A stretch of 6,772 bases of DNA from Micrococcaceae bacterium UBA3381. GTDB taxonomy: Bacteria; Actinomycetota; Actinomycetes; Actinomycetales; Micrococcaceae. The position numbers and the translations under genes are program-made. Location of the stretch: the NCBI GenBank assembly GCA_002358975.1, contig DEPX01000060.1, positions 1,277 through 8,048 on the forward strand, given 5' to 3'. Shown here piece after piece: positions 5,951 through 6,772 of the stretch (positions are counted from its first letter, which is position 1; each line of letters opens with the position of its first letter). The notes beneath the pieces are model-generated. The model was not told the origin of the DNA and ran no database searches. It saw only the letters and a program-made list of their open reading frames with translations.

Positions 5951-6772
5951 TTAGGTCGTAAGTTGAACCCAGCGGTCCACCAGCTCTTCAACCACCAGGT
6001 AGTTCTCCAAATGCGATGGGGTACCGGTTGCGGTATTTCCCAAGAGCCCACCGATAAGTTGTCCGGCAAGTAGTGCGGTACCAGCCGTATTGCCACCGCG
6101 ATGTACCGCCGCGGTGACGGCAGCGCTAAATAGTTGTTCAGGTGCCACCGGTTGCTCCAGACCATCGGTCACCGATCGAATTGCTGCGGCCAAGACATCT
6201 TGCGCCGTCGTCGGTGCTGATATGTCTTCGGCCAGGCTGGTGCGAATTTTTTTGACAAGCTGGCCGCCATCGTGTTCGGTCAGCCACGACATCACGTTAC
6301 TGACGGCGGTCAAAAATGTTTTGCCGGCAAAAATGTGGTGCATCAGTAGGCTGTAGGCGGCAGGCGTTTGCCAATCGCCGTGGGTTAATACCGCGACCTG
6401 GTGTGACATATTGGCTACCCAGTCGGCTTCGACCTGCGGAAGCATTCCTAAAGGTGCTGTACGAACTAGCGCCTGGATTCCGGTGGCAGTTTCACCGTGC
6501 GGTTTACGGGGCAGCCCCATTTCAGGTTGTTCCAGCCCGATTTTGGTTTCAGCCTCGACCTCACCGGATCCAACCGGATAGGCATCAATCCAACGATCTT
6601 GGGCTGCTGGCAGCCCCTCCGGCAGGGTGCCGTAACGGTTTTTATACCAGCGCAACAGTGCCAACCAAATACTTGCTGGCGGATCGGCGGCCTGACCATC
6701 GGTGGCCCATTCCAGCACCTCAAGTAACCCGTCGGCCACATACAGACTCAGTTGTGTACCGGTAGAAAAATC
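5951..6772 (-). CDS. ADP-ribosylglycohydrolase (DraG/ARH)-family protein with degenerate metal sites (5' partial)
   Basis: The frame runs off the right edge, leaving 273 residues; the GTG at 6739 is internal. The fold is recognisable from the helix TQLSLYVADGLLEVLEWA, WLALLRWY, the RWIDAYPV loop, RTAPLGMLP, the VAVLTHGD helix, and the late helix AAVTAAVHRGG leading into AGTALLAGQLIGGLLG. Active family members bind two Mg ions through a T/S-D-D-T motif near the N-terminus and a G-D-x-D-S/T motif near the C-terminus. Here the first reads STGT (codons 6766-6755) and the second GNTAGT (within 6077-6097). The usual G-C-G-x-x-M-R segment is also altered, to ATGIQALVR. The frame is long, uninterrupted and has normal codon use, so it looks like a maintained protein rather than a pseudogene, probably a catalytically dead ligand-binding or scaffold version. 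It ends with TAA at 5951-5953. Confidence 0.78.
   Translation of the reverse strand, partial: DFSTGTQLSLYVADGLLEVLEWATDGQAADPPASIWLALLRWYKNRYGTLPEGLPAAQDRWIDAYPVGSGEVEAETKIGLEQPEMGLPRKPHGETATGIQALVRTAPLGMLPQVEADWVANMSHQVAVLTHGDWQTPAAYSLLMHHIFAGKTFLTAVSNVMSWLTEHDGGQLVKKIRTSLAEDISAPTTAQDVLAAAIRSVTDGLEQPVAPEQLFSAAVTAAVHRGGNTAGTALLAGQLIGGLLGNTATGTPSHLENYLVVEELVDRWVQLTT

Noticed and set aside
1..6772. CRISPR array, tRNA/rRNA, insertion sequence or prophage genes
   Set aside because: No regularly spaced repeats, tRNA-like cloverleaf, transposase motif or terminal inverted repeats were seen on either strand.

Overview
The window looks like part of a moderately high-GC actinobacterial chromosome, perhaps a lower-GC relative of the Micrococcaceae. 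This rests on codon use, GTG/TTG starts behind good Shine-Dalgarno sites, and recall of similar proteins. No rRNA or database comparison supports it, so the genus is open. Both window edges cut genes.

Layout. (1) 2-400 (+) is the 3' end of a gene whose product ends in a BRCT domain, most like actinobacterial exonuclease/DNA polymerase III epsilon-like proteins. (2) 401-1139 has no intact gene but is not featureless. On the + strand it holds a start-less C-terminal piece of a single-pass membrane protein, ending at 621. On the - strand it holds a decayed RelE/ParE-type toxin (start at 800) abutting the tail of a probable antitoxin (stop at 801). (3) 1140-5143 (+) is a compact four-gene cluster: a 71-aa membrane protein, a processive family 2 glycosyltransferase, a membrane-anchored concanavalin A-like protein, and a membrane-anchored DUF2334 polysaccharide-deacetylase-fold protein. 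(4) 5147-5560 (-) is a blasticidin-S/cytidine deaminase-like enzyme, divergent from a two-helix membrane protein at 5630-5947 (+). (5) 5951-6772 (-) is an ADP-ribosylglycohydrolase-family protein cut by the right edge. Both places where the family normally binds Mg are substituted, suggesting a pseudoenzyme.

The central cluster is the main functional unit. A membrane GT2 with all processive-synthase motifs would polymerise a sugar nucleotide and pass the chain through the membrane. The tiny membrane protein ahead of it sits where IcaD/PgaD-like accessory subunits sit. The two anchored outer proteins would bind and deacetylate or trim the chain. The pairing of GT2 with DUF2334 recalls ydaM/ydaL of the Bacillus subtilis ydaJKLMN exopolysaccharide operon, but no GGDEF/PilZ regulator or BcsB-like partner is visible, and the anchored ConA-like gene is an unusual member. 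The sugar and the role (matrix, capsule or adhesin) cannot be read from the sequence. The first three genes overlap one another, the fourth starts within 33 bases of the third, and the genes meeting head-on at 5143/5147 and 5947/5951 are separated by only three bases each.
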